Source: an uncultured Eubacteriales bacterium
Lineage (GTDB): Bacteria; Bacillota; Clostridia; Christensenellales; Aristaeellaceae
DNA: 59,641 nt
Assembly: GCA_902778995.1 (NCBI GenBank)
Contig: CACYZW010000003.1
Location: 1 to 59,641, forward strand
Reading direction: 5' to 3'
The translations under genes were made by a program, and so were the position numbers. Under the pieces are notes generated by a model. It searched no databases, had not been told where the DNA came from, and worked only from the letters and a program-made list of their open reading frames with translations. This document shows, in pieces, positions 1-8,686 of the stretch (the first letter of the stretch is position 1; each line of letters starts with the position of its first letter).

Positions 1-42
1 AGCCAGCATCGCGCAGAGTACCAATGCCAGAATCTTCTTCAT
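1..42 (-). CDS. Secreted protein, N-terminal fragment only
   Basis: Only the first 14 codons are in the window, reading MKKILALVLCAMLA, the start of a Sec signal peptide (two lysines, then a hydrophobic run). An AAAGGAG ribosome binding site lies just upstream (about 54-60), and a near-consensus promoter with a leader of about 135 nt precedes it. The signal resembles those of the other secreted proteins in this window. Function cannot be judged from this fragment. Confidence 0.8.
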   Translation of the reverse strand, partial: MKKILALVLCAMLA

Positions 43-124
43 AATCGGATACACTCCTTTGAATATATTGTGCAGGCCGCGCGCGGCCTTGCATCCGTTC
101 ATAGGGCCAATGCGCCTGGAGAAG

Positions 125-145
125 GGATTGTGTGCCACACAATCC
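125..145. promoter_or_regulatory. Perfect 10-bp-arm palindrome in the 5' leader
   Basis: Arms GGATTGTGTG and CACACAATCC flank one central base, a perfect inverted repeat in the leader of the gene at the window edge. A second GC-rich palindrome (GGCCGCGCGCGGCC, about 75-88) lies between it and the start codon. It could be an operator or an RNA hairpin. The regulator is unknown. Confidence 0.4.
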
Positions 146-184
146 AGCTTCACAAAAATTACAGCCCATCAACCAACACATAAT

Positions 185-213
185 ATTATAGCACATCCCT
201 AAAGCGTTGTCTA
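185..213 (-). promoter_or_regulatory. Sigma-A promoter of the edge gene
   Basis: On the minus strand, -35 TAGACA (208-213), a 17-bp spacer and -10 TATAAT (185-190). It is oriented toward the secreted-protein gene ending at position 42. Confidence 0.75.
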
Positions 214-284
214 CTGTTTTTTACATTTTTTCTTCTCATTATTTGCTATAAAACGTTATCGGTTATCAATAATATATATATTCC

Positions 285-326
285 AAAAAAACAAGCGCCC
301 CCGGCAAAACTGCCGGAGGCGCTTGT
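285..326 (-). terminator. Intrinsic terminator of the aquaporin gene
   Basis: The minus strand forms a long stem (ACAAGCGCC paired with GGCGCTTGT, extended by CCGGC/GCCGG) followed by a run of T (the A-run at 285-290 on the plus strand). It lies 15 bp after the aquaporin stop codon. Confidence 0.85.
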
Positions 327-341
327 GCAGACAACGGGCCG

Positions 342-1034
342 TTACCTGCCCTCCAGGAAATTGTAGGCGAACGCCGCCAGCGCCGCGCCCACGAAGGGAC
401 CCACGATGAACACCCACAGGCAGGCCAGGGGCGCGAAGTTGCCGCTGAAGGCCGCGAACAGCGCGGGGCCGAGGCTGCGGGCGGGGTTGACGGAGGTGCC
501 CGTCAGGCCGATGCCCAGGATGTGCACCACAACCAGCGTAAGCCCGATCACCAGGCCGCCGAAGCTGCCGTGCTTGGCCTTTCTGCTGGTGACGCCCAGT
601 ATTGCGGTGACGAAGATGAAGGTCAGCACGATCTCCACCAGCAGGCCCGCCAGCACGTTGCCGCCCACGCCCGCCAGTCCGTTCGAGCCGAAGCCCCCGG
701 TCATGTCGGTGACGTGACCCAGGCCGAAGATGGCCGCCAGCACCGCCGTGCCGCAGATCGCGCCCACGCACTGGGCGATCACATAGCTGATGAACTCACC
801 CAGGTTCATGTCGCCGCTGAGCATCACGCCCAGGGACACCGCTGGGTTGATGTGGCAGCCCGAGATGTTGCCGATGGAATAGGCCATCGCCACGATGGTC
901 AGGCCGAAGGCCAGCGCCGTGAGTATGTACCCGCCGCCCGCCGCGGCGTCGCAGCCCACCAGCATCGCCGTGCCGCAGCCCAGGATCACCAGCGTCGCCG
1001 TGCCGATGGCCTCCGCAATCAGCTTCTTGCTCAT
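342..1034 (-). CDS. Aquaporin / MIP family channel (AqpZ-like)
   Basis: A 230-residue protein of the major intrinsic protein family, which carries water or small neutral solutes across the cytoplasmic membrane. Both halves carry the family signature: the first pore loop reads HINPAVSLG near residue 65 and the second SVNPARSLGPAL near residue 185 (two NPA boxes), with six hydrophobic helices and a conserved AEAIGT start. Serine before the second NPA and a histidine in helix 5 favour a water-type (AqpZ) filter over a glycerol facilitator; that is inference. The ATG at 1034 was chosen because AAGGAGGAGA lies just upstream; an in-frame upstream extension lacks a binding site. Monocistronic, with its own promoter and terminator. 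Confidence 0.93.
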   Translation of the reverse strand: MSKKLIAEAIGTATLVILGCGTAMLVGCDAAAGGGYILTALAFGLTIVAMAYSIGNISGCHINPAVSLGVMLSGDMNLGEFISYVIAQCVGAICGTAVLAAIFGLGHVTDMTGGFGSNGLAGVGGNVLAGLLVEIVLTFIFVTAILGVTSRKAKHGSFGGLVIGLTLVVVHILGIGLTGTSVNPARSLGPALFAAFSGNFAPLACLWVFIVGPFVGAALAAFAYNFLEGR

Positions 1035-1081
1035 TCCAATTCTCCTCCTTGTTCTGTAAAAAAATATGTTATTACCGCACA

Positions 1082-1110
1082 ATTATACTGCCGACAAGGT
1101 AGGATTACAA
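1082..1110 (-). promoter_or_regulatory. Promoter of the aquaporin gene
   Basis: Minus strand: TTGTAA (1105-1110), 17-bp spacer, TATAAT (1082-1087), about 45 nt before the ATG at 1034. Confidence 0.7.
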
Positions 1111-1199
1111 GCGAATGTCACAGTTGTTAATAGTATCGTCAAAGGGGCGTCAAGATTGGGCACATGCCGGATCCGTCCCCGGTAGCGCCGCAGCGGCAG

Positions 1200-1216
1200 G
1201 TTGCCGCCGCGGCAAC
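1200..1216. other. GC-rich hairpin downstream of rho
   Basis: GTTGCCGC and GCGGCAAC form a perfect 8-bp stem, 27 bp past the rho stop codon. No T-run follows in the rho direction, so it is not a classic intrinsic terminator. It could be a processing or partial-termination site. Confidence 0.3.
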
Positions 1217-1242
1217 TGGCTGTTCCCTCTTACCGCTTTATT

Positions 1243-3348
1243 TCACTTCCCCAGCGAATACCCTTCCTTTTCATACACGGCCAGCCACCCCTTCAGTTTG
1301 CTGAAGAATTCGGCATTGCTGGCGGTCTTGCTCATCAGGTCGATCAGCTGCTCGTACATCTCCTGCTGTCTGCCGCCGAGCATCCTGCGCACCTGGTATT
1401 CGCCGTTGATCTCGTCCTCGTTGAGCAGCAGCTCCTCGCGCCGCGTGCCCGACTTCAGCAGGTCGATGGCCGGGAACACCCGGCGGTCGGAGAGCTTGCG
1501 GTCCAGGTGCAGCTCCATGTTGCCGGTGCCCTTGAATTCCTCGAAGATGATGTCGTCCATGCGGCTGCCCGTCTCCACCAGGGCCGTGGCGATGATGGTG
1601 AGACTGCCGCCGTTTTCGATGTTCCTGGCCGCGCCGAAGAAGCGCTTGGGCTTGAACAGGGCCCCCGGGTCCAGGCCGCCGGAGAGGGACCGGCCCGTGG
1701 GCGTGATGGTCAGGTTGTAGGCCCGGGCCAGCCGGGTGATGGAATCCATCAGCACCACCACGTCCCTGCCCATCTCCACCAGCCGCTGCGCCCTGGCCAG
1801 CACCATCTCGGAGACGCGGGTGTGGTGGTCGGGTTCCTCGTCGAAGGTGGAATAGATCACCTCGCCCTTGATGGAGCGCTGCATATCCGTGACCTCCTCG
1901 GGCCGCTCGTCGATCAGCAGCACGATCAGATGCACGTCGGGGTACTGGGCGGTGATGGCGTTGGCCACCTTCTTCAGCAGCGTCGTCTTGCCCGCCTTGG
2001 GCTGAGAGACGATCATGCCCCTCTGTCCCTTGCCGATGGGCGCGAGCATGTCGATCAGCCGCAGGGACAGGTCGCCCTTGCCCTCCGGCGGCTCGAGCCT
2101 GAGCCGCTGGTCGGGGTAGATGGGCACCAGATCCTCGAACCGGGGGCGCTCGGCGGCCTTTTCAGGGCTCTCGCCGTTCACCTCGGTGATGTACATCATG
2201 GCGCTGTAGCGGTCGCCATCCCGCTGGGCGCGGGTCTTGCCGACCACATGGTCGCCGCTGCGCAGATTGAAGCGGCGAATCTGGGCGATGGATATGTACA
2301 CGTCGTTCGGCCCGGGCAGGCAGTTCTCCGCCCTCAGGAAGCCGTAGCCGTCGGGCTGCAGCTCCAGCACGCCCGCGCCGTCGCCGCACTCGCCCGAGGC
2401 CAGCATTTCCGGCACGGCGGGGTTGGATGTCTTCAGCTCGGCGTTGTAATAGCCCTCGGGGCGCTGGCGCTCCGCCTGCTCCACGCCCTGGCCGTTCTCC
2501 GGCTGGGCTGCCGGCGGCTGCTGGGTGCGGCGCTGAAAGTCCCGGTTTTCCCACGCCTGGCCGGCGGGACGGGCGTCCCCCGGCCTGCCGTAGCGCGGAT
2601 TTACCGGGCGGGGAACGCTGCCCGCGCCGGACGGCAGTATGCGCTGGGGCCTGGCGTCGCCCTGGGTCGTCCGCCCGGCGTTCCAGTTCTGAAACCTGTT
2701 TTGCCGCTGCGGGGGTTCTCCCATCGCCCTGGGACTCACCCTCGACGGGCTCGCCATCCTGTTCCGAAGGCCGGACCGGGCGTCGGCGCTGTTTTCCTGC
2801 ACCACGTCGGCGGCCTTCGGCTGGGCGCCCTGTGCCGCCGGCTTCGCCGCCTGCGCATCCGGGGTTTCAACGGTATGGGGCGGGATCTTCTGTTCCGAAG
2901 CCGCCCTTTCCGCCGGAGCCTTCTGGGGCTGCGCGGCGGAGGCGGGCTTTCCGTCATGCCCGGCTGCCGCAGGCGCGGGGACCTCGGGCGCTGCGTCCTT
3001 TCGCACCGGCTCCGTTGCGGCGGGCGCGGGTACGGCAGGAGCCGCTTCGCCCTTGGCCTCCGGCGCCGACGCCGTGGGCGCGGGCTTCCGGCCCCGCGCA
3101 CCGGTCCTGCGCGGCGCAGGCTTTTCAGCGGCTTCGCCGGCGGATCGCCTGCCCCTTCCCCTGCCTTTTTCGGGTTTGGGCGCTTCGCCGCCCTGCCCGG
3201 GCGCGGTCGCCTGACGGGCCTGATCCGCCTCCATCAGCATATTGATCAACGTGCTCTTGTTGGTGCCCGCCGGAATCCGAACGCCCATTTCCTTGGCGAT
3301 GCCCCGCAGCTCAACGACTGTCTTTTGGTTCAGGGATTGATAATCCAT
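1243..3348 (-). CDS. rho: Transcription termination factor Rho with a large disordered insert
   Basis: Hexameric RNA-dependent ATPase that ends transcription. The 701-residue chain is far longer than the roughly 420 of E. coli Rho. Residues 1-43 are the Rho N-terminal helical domain. About residues 45-310 are a low-complexity Ala/Pro/Arg/Gln/Lys region. The cold-shock-like RNA-binding domain follows ([10 protein letters not shown] ... [13 protein letters not shown]), then the ATPase core with Walker A QPKAGKTT near residue 450, [11 protein letters not shown] near 480, and the Q/R-loop region ending in [11 protein letters not shown]. All catalytic motifs are intact. The start is supported by CGGAGGTAACC before ATG. 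It lies 32 bp after the methylase gene and is probably cotranscribed with it. Insert-containing Rho proteins are known in high-GC Gram-positives and some Firmicutes, where the insert adds RNA binding. Confidence 0.96.
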   Translation of the reverse strand: MDYQSLNQKTVVELRGIAKEMGVRIPAGTNKSTLINMLMEADQARQATAPGQGGEAPKPEKGRGRGRRSAGEAAEKPAPRRTGARGRKPAPTASAPEAKGEAAPAVPAPAATEPVRKDAAPEVPAPAAAGHDGKPASAAQPQKAPAERAASEQKIPPHTVETPDAQAAKPAAQGAQPKAADVVQENSADARSGLRNRMASPSRVSPRAMGEPPQRQNRFQNWNAGRTTQGDARPQRILPSGAGSVPRPVNPRYGRPGDARPAGQAWENRDFQRRTQQPPAAQPENGQGVEQAERQRPEGYYNAELKTSNPAVPEMLASGECGDGAGVLELQPDGYGFLRAENCLPGPNDVYISIAQIRRFNLRSGDHVVGKTRAQRDGDRYSAMMYITEVNGESPEKAAERPRFEDLVPIYPDQRLRLEPPEGKGDLSLRLIDMLAPIGKGQRGMIVSQPKAGKTTLLKKVANAITAQYPDVHLIVLLIDERPEEVTDMQRSIKGEVIYSTFDEEPDHHTRVSEMVLARAQRLVEMGRDVVVLMDSITRLARAYNLTITPTGRSLSGGLDPGALFKPKRFFGAARNIENGGSLTIIATALVETGSRMDDIIFEEFKGTGNMELHLDRKLSDRRVFPAIDLLKSGTRREELLLNEDEINGEYQVRRMLGGRQQEMYEQLIDLMSKTASNAEFFSKLKGWLAVYEKEGYSLGK

Positions 3349-3380
3349 AGGTTACCTCCGATGGGATGTTTGGATGTGCG

Positions 3381-4400
3381 TTACCGTGGCTTTCTGCAAA
3401 TGGCAATATCCCGGGTGATGGCCTGCTCGACCCAATGCGCGAATCCGTCATACGCGCCCCCCTCCAATACCTCCAGCCCGGCCCCCGCCATCAGCGCGCG
3501 CACGCGATCAAGCTTCATGTTCTGGGCGTTGAAGGAAAGGGCCATCGCGCCGCCGGGCTTCAACGCCGCCCGCCAGTCGGGCAGCGCCCTTTCCAGCAGC
3601 GCCTCCAGCCAGTTGCCCTTCGAACGCGCGCCCCGGCCCAGCTGGGCGTCGTGACGCACGCCATAGGGCAGGTCGCAGGCGACGATGTGAAAGGCGTTGC
3701 GCCCCAGGGCGCCGCCTGTTCCGGCAGCGTCCAGGCATACGAGGCTCAGCGTCCGCCGCGCGTCGCGCGCCTCCCGCGCATATTCAAACCGACATTCCGA
3801 CGCGCTGCCGCCCTGTCTCAGGGTACGCGACAGGCGGGCGACGTTATGCTTGAAGCGGTGATATTCCAGGTAGCGCCTGAAATATTGCTCGGCCTCCCTG
3901 AGATCGTTCCTGTCCACGTCCGCGCCCACGGCGTCCCAACCGTAGTTGGCCGCCACAAACAGCCCGGTGGCCCTGCCGCACATGGGATCGAGCATGGCAA
4001 GGCTGCCGCGCTCCCGCCAAAAGGCGCTCGCGTACAGCGCAACGTTGACCAGCAGCTGCAGGAACATCTCGTTCGTCTTGCCCTTGTATTTCAGAATCGC
4101 GGGCAGATCCCGGCCCACTGCGGCGTCCGCGCGCCCGGCAATCGGCATGAGCAGCCCGTCCCGATCCTCAAACAGACCGTACAGCAGCGAATGGCGGCGC
4201 AGCGCTTCGACGGCGGCGGCGTCCAGAGCCGCCTCCGAACGCAAATCCAGGCATGGCATGCCAAGGCGCTCATCCGTAGCGATTTCAGCGCCGGGAGCGA
4301 GCCGCGCCAGCATCATTTCAAGCTCCGCCATAGCCAGCTTCACCGCTTCGCTTTGATAGCGCGCGTTGGCATGAGGCCAGAGCAGCATTTTATAATGCAT
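3381..4400 (-). CDS. Putative class I SAM-dependent RNA/DNA methylase (TRM11/RlmKL-like)
   Basis: A 339-residue protein with an N-terminal region of about 130 residues and a Rossmann methyltransferase domain. The motifs are DPMCGRATGLFVA (SAM-binding motif I, near 145), ADVDRNDL (motif II) and CDLPYGVRHD (a D-L-P-Y-G motif IV, near 240), which in the family marks methylation of an exocyclic or ring nitrogen of a base. The pairing of DPMCG with DLPYG matches guanosine-N2 methylases of the TRM11/RlmL group; no clear THUMP domain is visible, so the RNA target is open. The start at 4400 has ACGGAGAACAGAAT upstream. rho follows after 32 bp in the same direction. Confidence 0.75.
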   Translation of the reverse strand: MHYKMLLWPHANARYQSEAVKLAMAELEMMLARLAPGAEIATDERLGMPCLDLRSEAALDAAAVEALRRHSLLYGLFEDRDGLLMPIAGRADAAVGRDLPAILKYKGKTNEMFLQLLVNVALYASAFWRERGSLAMLDPMCGRATGLFVAANYGWDAVGADVDRNDLREAEQYFRRYLEYHRFKHNVARLSRTLRQGGSASECRFEYAREARDARRTLSLVCLDAAGTGGALGRNAFHIVACDLPYGVRHDAQLGRGARSKGNWLEALLERALPDWRAALKPGGAMALSFNAQNMKLDRVRALMAGAGLEVLEGGAYDGFAHWVEQAITRDIAICRKPR

Positions 4401-4494
4401 ATTCTGTTCTCCGTAAAATTATGTAGGGTTCACAAATTAAAAACTGGAAAATCGCTTCCAATGACTGCGGATTATTGCACTTCAACGCAAATGT

Positions 4495-4640
4495 ATGAAA
4501 TTCCGTAACCATTCGGTCCTGTGCGCCCTCCGGCCCGCCGCGCGGGCCGCTTCCCTGTGAAACGGGGGCTTTGGGGTGTACTTGCTTCTTACAGGCTCCC
4601 GGACTGAGGGCGCTTTCTCGTGGAGAACTGAACAAATAGG
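4495..4640 (-). ncRNA. Structured RNA candidate, possibly 6S-like
   Basis: A stretch of about 140 nt with no credible ORF, just below the rpsU terminator. On the minus strand GCGCCCTC (near 4610) pairs with GAGGGCGC (near 4528), enclosing a CCTGT/ACAGG pairing and a perfect CGGCCCGC/GCGGGCCG hairpin, with an AAGTACACCCC stretch between them. The long closing stem around a partly open interior, and the lack of coding, recall bacterial 6S RNA, but I could not align it to a known family. It could also be a leader of the methylase gene. The name is inference; the pairing is seen. Confidence 0.4.
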
Positions 4641-4682
4641 AAATCCCAAATAAGAATCATCGGCTGTCTTCAAAGGATTGAA

Positions 4683-4713
4683 AACAGCCCCTCCGGGGAA
4701 CCAGAGGGGCTTT
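4683..4713 (-). terminator. Intrinsic terminator of rpsU
   Basis: Minus strand: AGCCCCTC ... GAGGGGCT stem followed by GTTTTCAATCC, 8 bp after the rpsU stop codon. Confidence 0.85.
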
Positions 4714-4720
4714 CATTGGT

Positions 4721-4834
4721 TTAATATTTGCGCTTACGAGCAGCTTCAGCCTTCTTTTTACGCTTTACGCTGGGCTTTTCGTAATGTTCCCTTTTCCGCA
4801 ATGATTCATTTTCCCGAATGCGTACCTCGGACAT
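4721..4834 (-). CDS. rpsU: Ribosomal protein S21, short form lacking the central helix
   Basis: A 37-residue protein that begins MSEVRIRENESL and continues RKREHYEKPSVKRKKK to the end AEAARKRKY. Both ends match Firmicute S21 (usually about 57-58 residues), but about 20 residues that normally lie between them (the first helix and turn, with the FKR..C stretch) are missing exactly in frame. The gene is otherwise complete: a TTGACG-18-TATAAT promoter, an AGGGGAGGG binding site, a stop codon and a strong terminator. It sits downstream of prmA-rsmE-mtaB-hit, the usual S21 position. S21 binds the 30S platform near the anti-Shine-Dalgarno. Whether the short form still assembles is unknown. Confidence 0.85.
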   Translation of the reverse strand: MSEVRIRENESLRKREHYEKPSVKRKKKAEAARKRKY

Positions 4835-4899
4835 GTGCTTTCCCTCCCCTCGCGTTTAAATGGCATAGCCAATGTAGCATGGGGTCCGCCACAAAGGTT

Positions 4900-4929
4900 A
4901 TTATACCGCATAGCGCGTGTACTCGTCAA
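4900..4929 (-). promoter_or_regulatory. Promoter of rpsU
   Basis: Minus strand: TTGACG (4924-4929), 18-bp spacer, TATAAT (4900-4905), giving a leader of about 60 nt. It separates rpsU from the hit operon upstream. Confidence 0.8.
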
Positions 4930-5102
4930 CCCTTGAAAGTGACAAATCCAATAATTTCACAAAACTTTGAAAATACGTCGACGATTTGCCCAACTTTTTG
5001 GACTTTCCCTTGCGCTATGCCCCTGGTATATACGTTTTGCACCGAGAAACGGGGAAACGGCATTATCAGACGTTCCCGTTCCCGGTTTCCCATGGAAAAA
5101 GC

Positions 5103-5438
5103 CTATCCCATCCGCTCGGGCAGCTGCTTGCCGCCCATCAGATGGATGTGCAGGTGATTGACCGACTGCGCCCCGTGCTTGCCGCAGTTGCTGACAACCC
5201 GGAAGCCGGTCTTGTCCACGCCCTCGCTTTCGGCGATCCTCTGAACGGCGTCGGTCAGCGCTGCGGCGGTCTCGGCGTCGCATTCGAGGATGTTGTCCAT
5301 GTGCTTCCTGGGCACGATCAGCACATGCACCGGAGCCTGGGGATTGATGTCCCTGAAGGCGTACACCTTGTCGTTTTCAAATACGGTTTTGCCGGGAATT
5401 TCACCCGCGATAATCTTGCAAAACAGACAGTCGCTCAT
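5103..5438 (-). CDS. HIT family nucleotide hydrolase/transferase (HinT-like)
   Basis: A 111-residue histidine-triad protein that starts SDCLFCKIIAGEIP and ends with the active-site triad NHLHIHLMGG near residue 100. Family members hydrolyse adenosine phosphoramidates and aminoacyl-AMP in the cytosol. Length matches HinT (about 114). The first ATG at 5441 lies only 4 nt from AGGAGG, the second (5438) 7 nt, so the second is preferred. The start overlaps the end of mtaB, which indicates translational coupling in the prmA-rsmE-mtaB-hit operon. Confidence 0.93.
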   Translation of the reverse strand: MSDCLFCKIIAGEIPGKTVFENDKVYAFRDINPQAPVHVLIVPRKHMDNILECDAETAAALTDAVQRIAESEGVDKTGFRVVSNCGKHGAQSVNHLHIHLMGGKQLPERMG

Positions 5439-6742
5439 CATTTTTCCTCCTGTTCTCTTTCGATGACGGTCCCGTGGGCCAGCGTGCCCTCCGCGCCGTC
5501 GATGCGCACCCGGCACAGCTCGCCCGGCCGGGCTTCCGCCCGCACGCGCACGTACTGGCCGGTGTAGCCCTCGCTCAGCCCCGCGCCCGCAGCCTGCTCG
5601 AACAGCACCTGCTGGCTGGAACCCACCAGTCCTTGGACGAAGGCCCGCTCCAGTTGGTTCCCGACCTCGATCAGTTTTTTTGCGCGGGCATGCTTGAGGG
5701 TCTCGTCCACCTGATCCGGCATTTCGTCGGCGACGGTGCCCTTGCGCCGGGAATAGGGAAACACGTGGATGCGCGACAGCTTCGCCTTCCGGACGAAGGC
5801 CAGCGTCTCCTCGAATTCCGCTTCCGTCTCGCCGGGAAAGCCTGCGATCACGTCGGTGGTCACGGCGCAGTCGGGCATATGCCGCCTGAGCGTATCCACT
5901 GCGGCGAGGTATTCCTCCGGGGTATAGCGGCGGCGCATCCGTTTCAGCACCCCCGCGCTGCCGGATTGCAGCGACAGGTGAAACTGGCGCATCAGCCCCG
6001 GCAGGCCGGAGACGGCGCGGGCGAACTCCTCAGTCACGGTCACCGGCTCCAGCGAGCCCAGGCGCACCCGGCGCACCCCCGGCGCGTCGTGCACGGCGCG
6101 CACGGCGTCCAGCAGCGTGGCCGCCGTCCCCCGGCCATAGCTGGCCAGGTGGATGCCCGTCACCACGATCTCCCGATATCCGGCCCTGCCCAATCGCGCG
6201 GCCTCCGCCGCCACGTCCGCAAGGGGCATGGAGCGCACAGGCCCGCGCACGCTGGGGATGATGCAATAGCTGCACCATCGGTCGCACCCCTCCTGAATCT
6301 TCATGGTGGCCCGGGTCCTGCCCTCGTGCCGGGAGACGAACAGGCTCTCAAAGCCCGCGCCCTTCAACGGCTCCACGGCGTTGATCGTCCGCCCCTCGGC
6401 CAGCGCCGATTCCAGCAGCGCCACAACCTCGCCCCGGCGCTGCGCGCCCAGCACCAGCGCCACGTTGTCCATGCCGGCGAGATGCGCGGCCTCCCGCTGC
6501 GCCAGACAGCCGCACACCACGATGGCGCAGTCCGGGTGCTCCCGGGCCACCCGGCGGACGGTTTTGAGCGACTTCTGGTCGCCGGTACCGGTGACGGTGC
6601 AGGTGTTGATCAGGTAGACGTCCGCATCGTCCTGAAATCCCACGGCGCGGTACCCCGCAGCCTCAAACCGTTCCAGCATGGCTTCGGTATCGTACTGGTT
6701 CACCTTGCAGCCAAGGGTATAAGTCGCGATCGTCCTGGCCAT
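5438..6742 (-). CDS. mtaB: tRNA t6A37 methylthiotransferase MtaB
   Basis: Radical-SAM enzyme that adds a methylthio group to t6A37 of tRNAs reading ANN codons. The protein has the N-terminal UPF0004 domain with three cysteines (TLGCKVNQYD, INTCTVTGTGDQKS, VCGCLAQRE), the radical-SAM CxxxCxxC (GCDRWCSYCIIPSVRG, near 155) and a C-terminal TRAM domain. The GCKVNQYDTEAM signature separates MtaB from MiaB and RimO. About 434 residues, normal for the family. The ATG at 6742 is chosen; an in-frame TTG two codons upstream is possible. The 3' end overlaps hit. Confidence 0.92.
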   Translation of the reverse strand: MARTIATYTLGCKVNQYDTEAMLERFEAAGYRAVGFQDDADVYLINTCTVTGTGDQKSLKTVRRVAREHPDCAIVVCGCLAQREAAHLAGMDNVALVLGAQRRGEVVALLESALAEGRTINAVEPLKGAGFESLFVSRHEGRTRATMKIQEGCDRWCSYCIIPSVRGPVRSMPLADVAAEAARLGRAGYREIVVTGIHLASYGRGTAATLLDAVRAVHDAPGVRRVRLGSLEPVTVTEEFARAVSGLPGLMRQFHLSLQSGSAGVLKRMRRRYTPEEYLAAVDTLRRHMPDCAVTTDVIAGFPGETEAEFEETLAFVRKAKLSRIHVFPYSRRKGTVADEMPDQVDETLKHARAKKLIEVGNQLERAFVQGLVGSSQQVLFEQAAGAGLSEGYTGQYVRVRAEARPGELCRVRIDGAEGTLAHGTVIEREQEEK

Positions 6743-6758
6743 TCCCAATTCCCCATTT

Positions 6759-7487
6759 CTATAGGTCTCCCCACAGCTGCATCGCCAGCGCCGCCGAAAC
6801 CACCGCGGCGGTCTCCGTGCGCAGTATGCGGGGGCCGAGGGTGACGCAGCGGCCGCCGACGGCGGCTATGGCGTCGATTTCCTCGGGGGCGATGCCGCCC
6901 TCGGGGCCGATCACGATGCCGATGTCCCGGGCGTCGGGCTTCATTTCCCGGACGTCCTTCAATCGCGTCTCCCGCGCTTCCTCCCAGGGAACCAGCAGCA
7001 GGTCGTGGCCGGCCATCGCCCGAACCGCGCTTTGCCAGTCCATCGGGGCCGCGACGCTCAGGGGGACGCCCCTGCCGCACTGCTTGGCGGCCTCCCGGGC
7101 GATCTTCTCCAGGCGCTCCCGGCGCTTTTCGCCGTCCCTGCCGTCCAGCTTCGCCACACAGCGCGACATCCGCACGGGCACCAGCGCCGCCGCGCCCACC
7201 TCTGTCAGCTTCTGGGCGATGAAATCCAGCTTGTCCGCCTTGGGCAAGCCCTCGTAGACGGTCACGCGCACCGGGGCTTCGTTGTCGGGCAGTGGCTCCG
7301 ACAGCCGCACCGACACGCGGGTGCCGTCGATTTCCGCGATTTCGCCCTTCCAGCGCCCGCCCGCGCCGTCCATGGCGCAGACCGCGTCCCCAACGCCAAG
7401 CCGCAGCACCTTCAGCGCGTGCTTCGCTTCCTCCGGCGGCAGCGAGGCGACGCCGTTCGCCGGCGAATCAACATAAAAGCTGTGCAT
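6759..7487 (-). CDS. rsmE: 16S rRNA (uracil1498-N3)-methyltransferase RsmE
   Basis: SPOUT-class methyltransferase that modifies U1498 in the decoding centre of 16S rRNA. The 242-residue chain has an N-terminal PUA-like part (MHSFYVD ... HALKVLRL) and the C-terminal trefoil knot with IGPEGGIAPEEI and LGPRILRTETAAV, the SAM-binding knot signature. It lies between prmA and mtaB, with 16 bp to the latter. Confidence 0.94.
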   Translation of the reverse strand: MHSFYVDSPANGVASLPPEEAKHALKVLRLGVGDAVCAMDGAGGRWKGEIAEIDGTRVSVRLSEPLPDNEAPVRVTVYEGLPKADKLDFIAQKLTEVGAAALVPVRMSRCVAKLDGRDGEKRRERLEKIAREAAKQCGRGVPLSVAAPMDWQSAVRAMAGHDLLLVPWEEARETRLKDVREMKPDARDIGIVIGPEGGIAPEEIDAIAAVGGRCVTLGPRILRTETAAVVSAALAMQLWGDL

Positions 7488-7555
7488 GGTCGCTCCCTCA
7501 CGCTTGATAAGACCGTCGAATTTTCATATTATTGTGCTCTGTCGGGCGCGGCATA

Positions 7556-8506
7556 TCAGCGCTTCCGCGCCGCCATCGCGCACCACTCGCCCCGAATCGG
7601 CGCGTCGATCACCTCGAAGCGGGCCTCGGCCAGCGCCCGGAGCACGTCGTCCCGGCGCTCGACGGAAATGCCCGAGCAGATGAACAGCCCGCCGTCCACG
7701 ATGCGCTGGCGCACCGGCTGGGCCAGCATGATGATGACGTCGGAGATGATGTTGGCGATGACCACGTCGCCGGATTCCTCGACTACCTCCAGAAGGTCGC
7801 CGCAGCGCACGTCGATCACGTCCTCGAAGCCGTTGATCTTCACGTTCTCCGCCGCCACGCGCACGGCCACGGCGTCCAGGTCGGTGGCCAGCACGGGTTT
7901 GGCCCCCATGTGCGCCGCCGCGATGGCCAGTATGCCGGTGCCGGTGCCGATGTCGATCACCCGGTCGCCGGGCTTCACGTACTTTTCCACCAGCTCCACG
8001 CACAGGCCCGTGGTCTCGTGGGTGCCGGTGCCGAAGGCCATGCCGGGGTCGATCTCGATTTCATGGTCCCCCGGCCGGAGATCCGCCTTCTCCCAGCTGG
8101 GCCGCACGACCATGTGGGCCCCAAGGCGGAAGGGCCGGAAGGCGGCCTTCCAACTCTCGGTCCAATCCTGCTCGGCCACGTCGTGGCGCAGGACCTCCAG
8201 CTTGCCCAGATCCATGCCAAGGGTCATTCCCCGCAGGCGGCGCAGCTCGCTTTCGATGAAGGCGACGCGGTCCGGCAGCTTGTCGTCCGCCTCGAAGTAC
8301 CCCGTCACCTTCACGTCGTCGCCGATGCGCTGGGCGATGGCCTCGTCGATGATGTCCCACTGCCCCTCTGGGCGCTGGTTCGCGGCCACGTCGTTTTTGT
8401 CCTCGATCATCGTGCCCGTGCTGCCCGCGTCCAGCAGAATCTGCGAAATCAGCTCCGACGCCTCCGTGGTCGTCAGTATCGTATACTCCATCCAGTCCAT
8501 AATCAT
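7556..8506 (-). CDS. prmA: Ribosomal protein L11 methyltransferase PrmA
   Basis: SAM-dependent enzyme that methylates lysines and the N-terminus of L11. The 316-residue protein has the small N-terminal substrate-recognition domain, then the catalytic domain with AFGTGTHETTGLC (near 175), DIGTGTGILAIAA (motif I) and VIANIISDV (the N-I post-motif). It is the first recognised gene of the prmA-rsmE-mtaB-hit group; a second in-frame ATG two codons on is equally possible. The 180 bp downstream, to the PIG-V gene, hold no feature I can name. Confidence 0.93.
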   Translation of the reverse strand: MIMDWMEYTILTTTEASELISQILLDAGSTGTMIEDKNDVAANQRPEGQWDIIDEAIAQRIGDDVKVTGYFEADDKLPDRVAFIESELRRLRGMTLGMDLGKLEVLRHDVAEQDWTESWKAAFRPFRLGAHMVVRPSWEKADLRPGDHEIEIDPGMAFGTGTHETTGLCVELVEKYVKPGDRVIDIGTGTGILAIAAAHMGAKPVLATDLDAVAVRVAAENVKINGFEDVIDVRCGDLLEVVEESGDVVIANIISDVIIMLAQPVRQRIVDGGLFICSGISVERRDDVLRALAEARFEVIDAPIRGEWCAMAARKR

Positions 8507-8686
8507 TAGCCTTTCATTCTCGATCTCAATTTCTCATTCTCAATGGGTTACGGCTCAGGGTTTCCGTTTCCAGTCGGGGAAGGAGGCATGTACGCCGTCC
8601 CTGCGGCCAGATTGTCTCTGCGATCAGGCACGGGATTGTCCCGAATGGGCCCCGTTCCCTTCGAACGGCAATGCGAAGCCGCAAGC

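Noticed and set aside
1201-3654. An 817-residue plus-strand open frame opposite rho.
   Set aside because: It is antisense to rho, has His/Gly/Leu-rich composition typical of GC-rich shadow frames, no binding site and no known domain.
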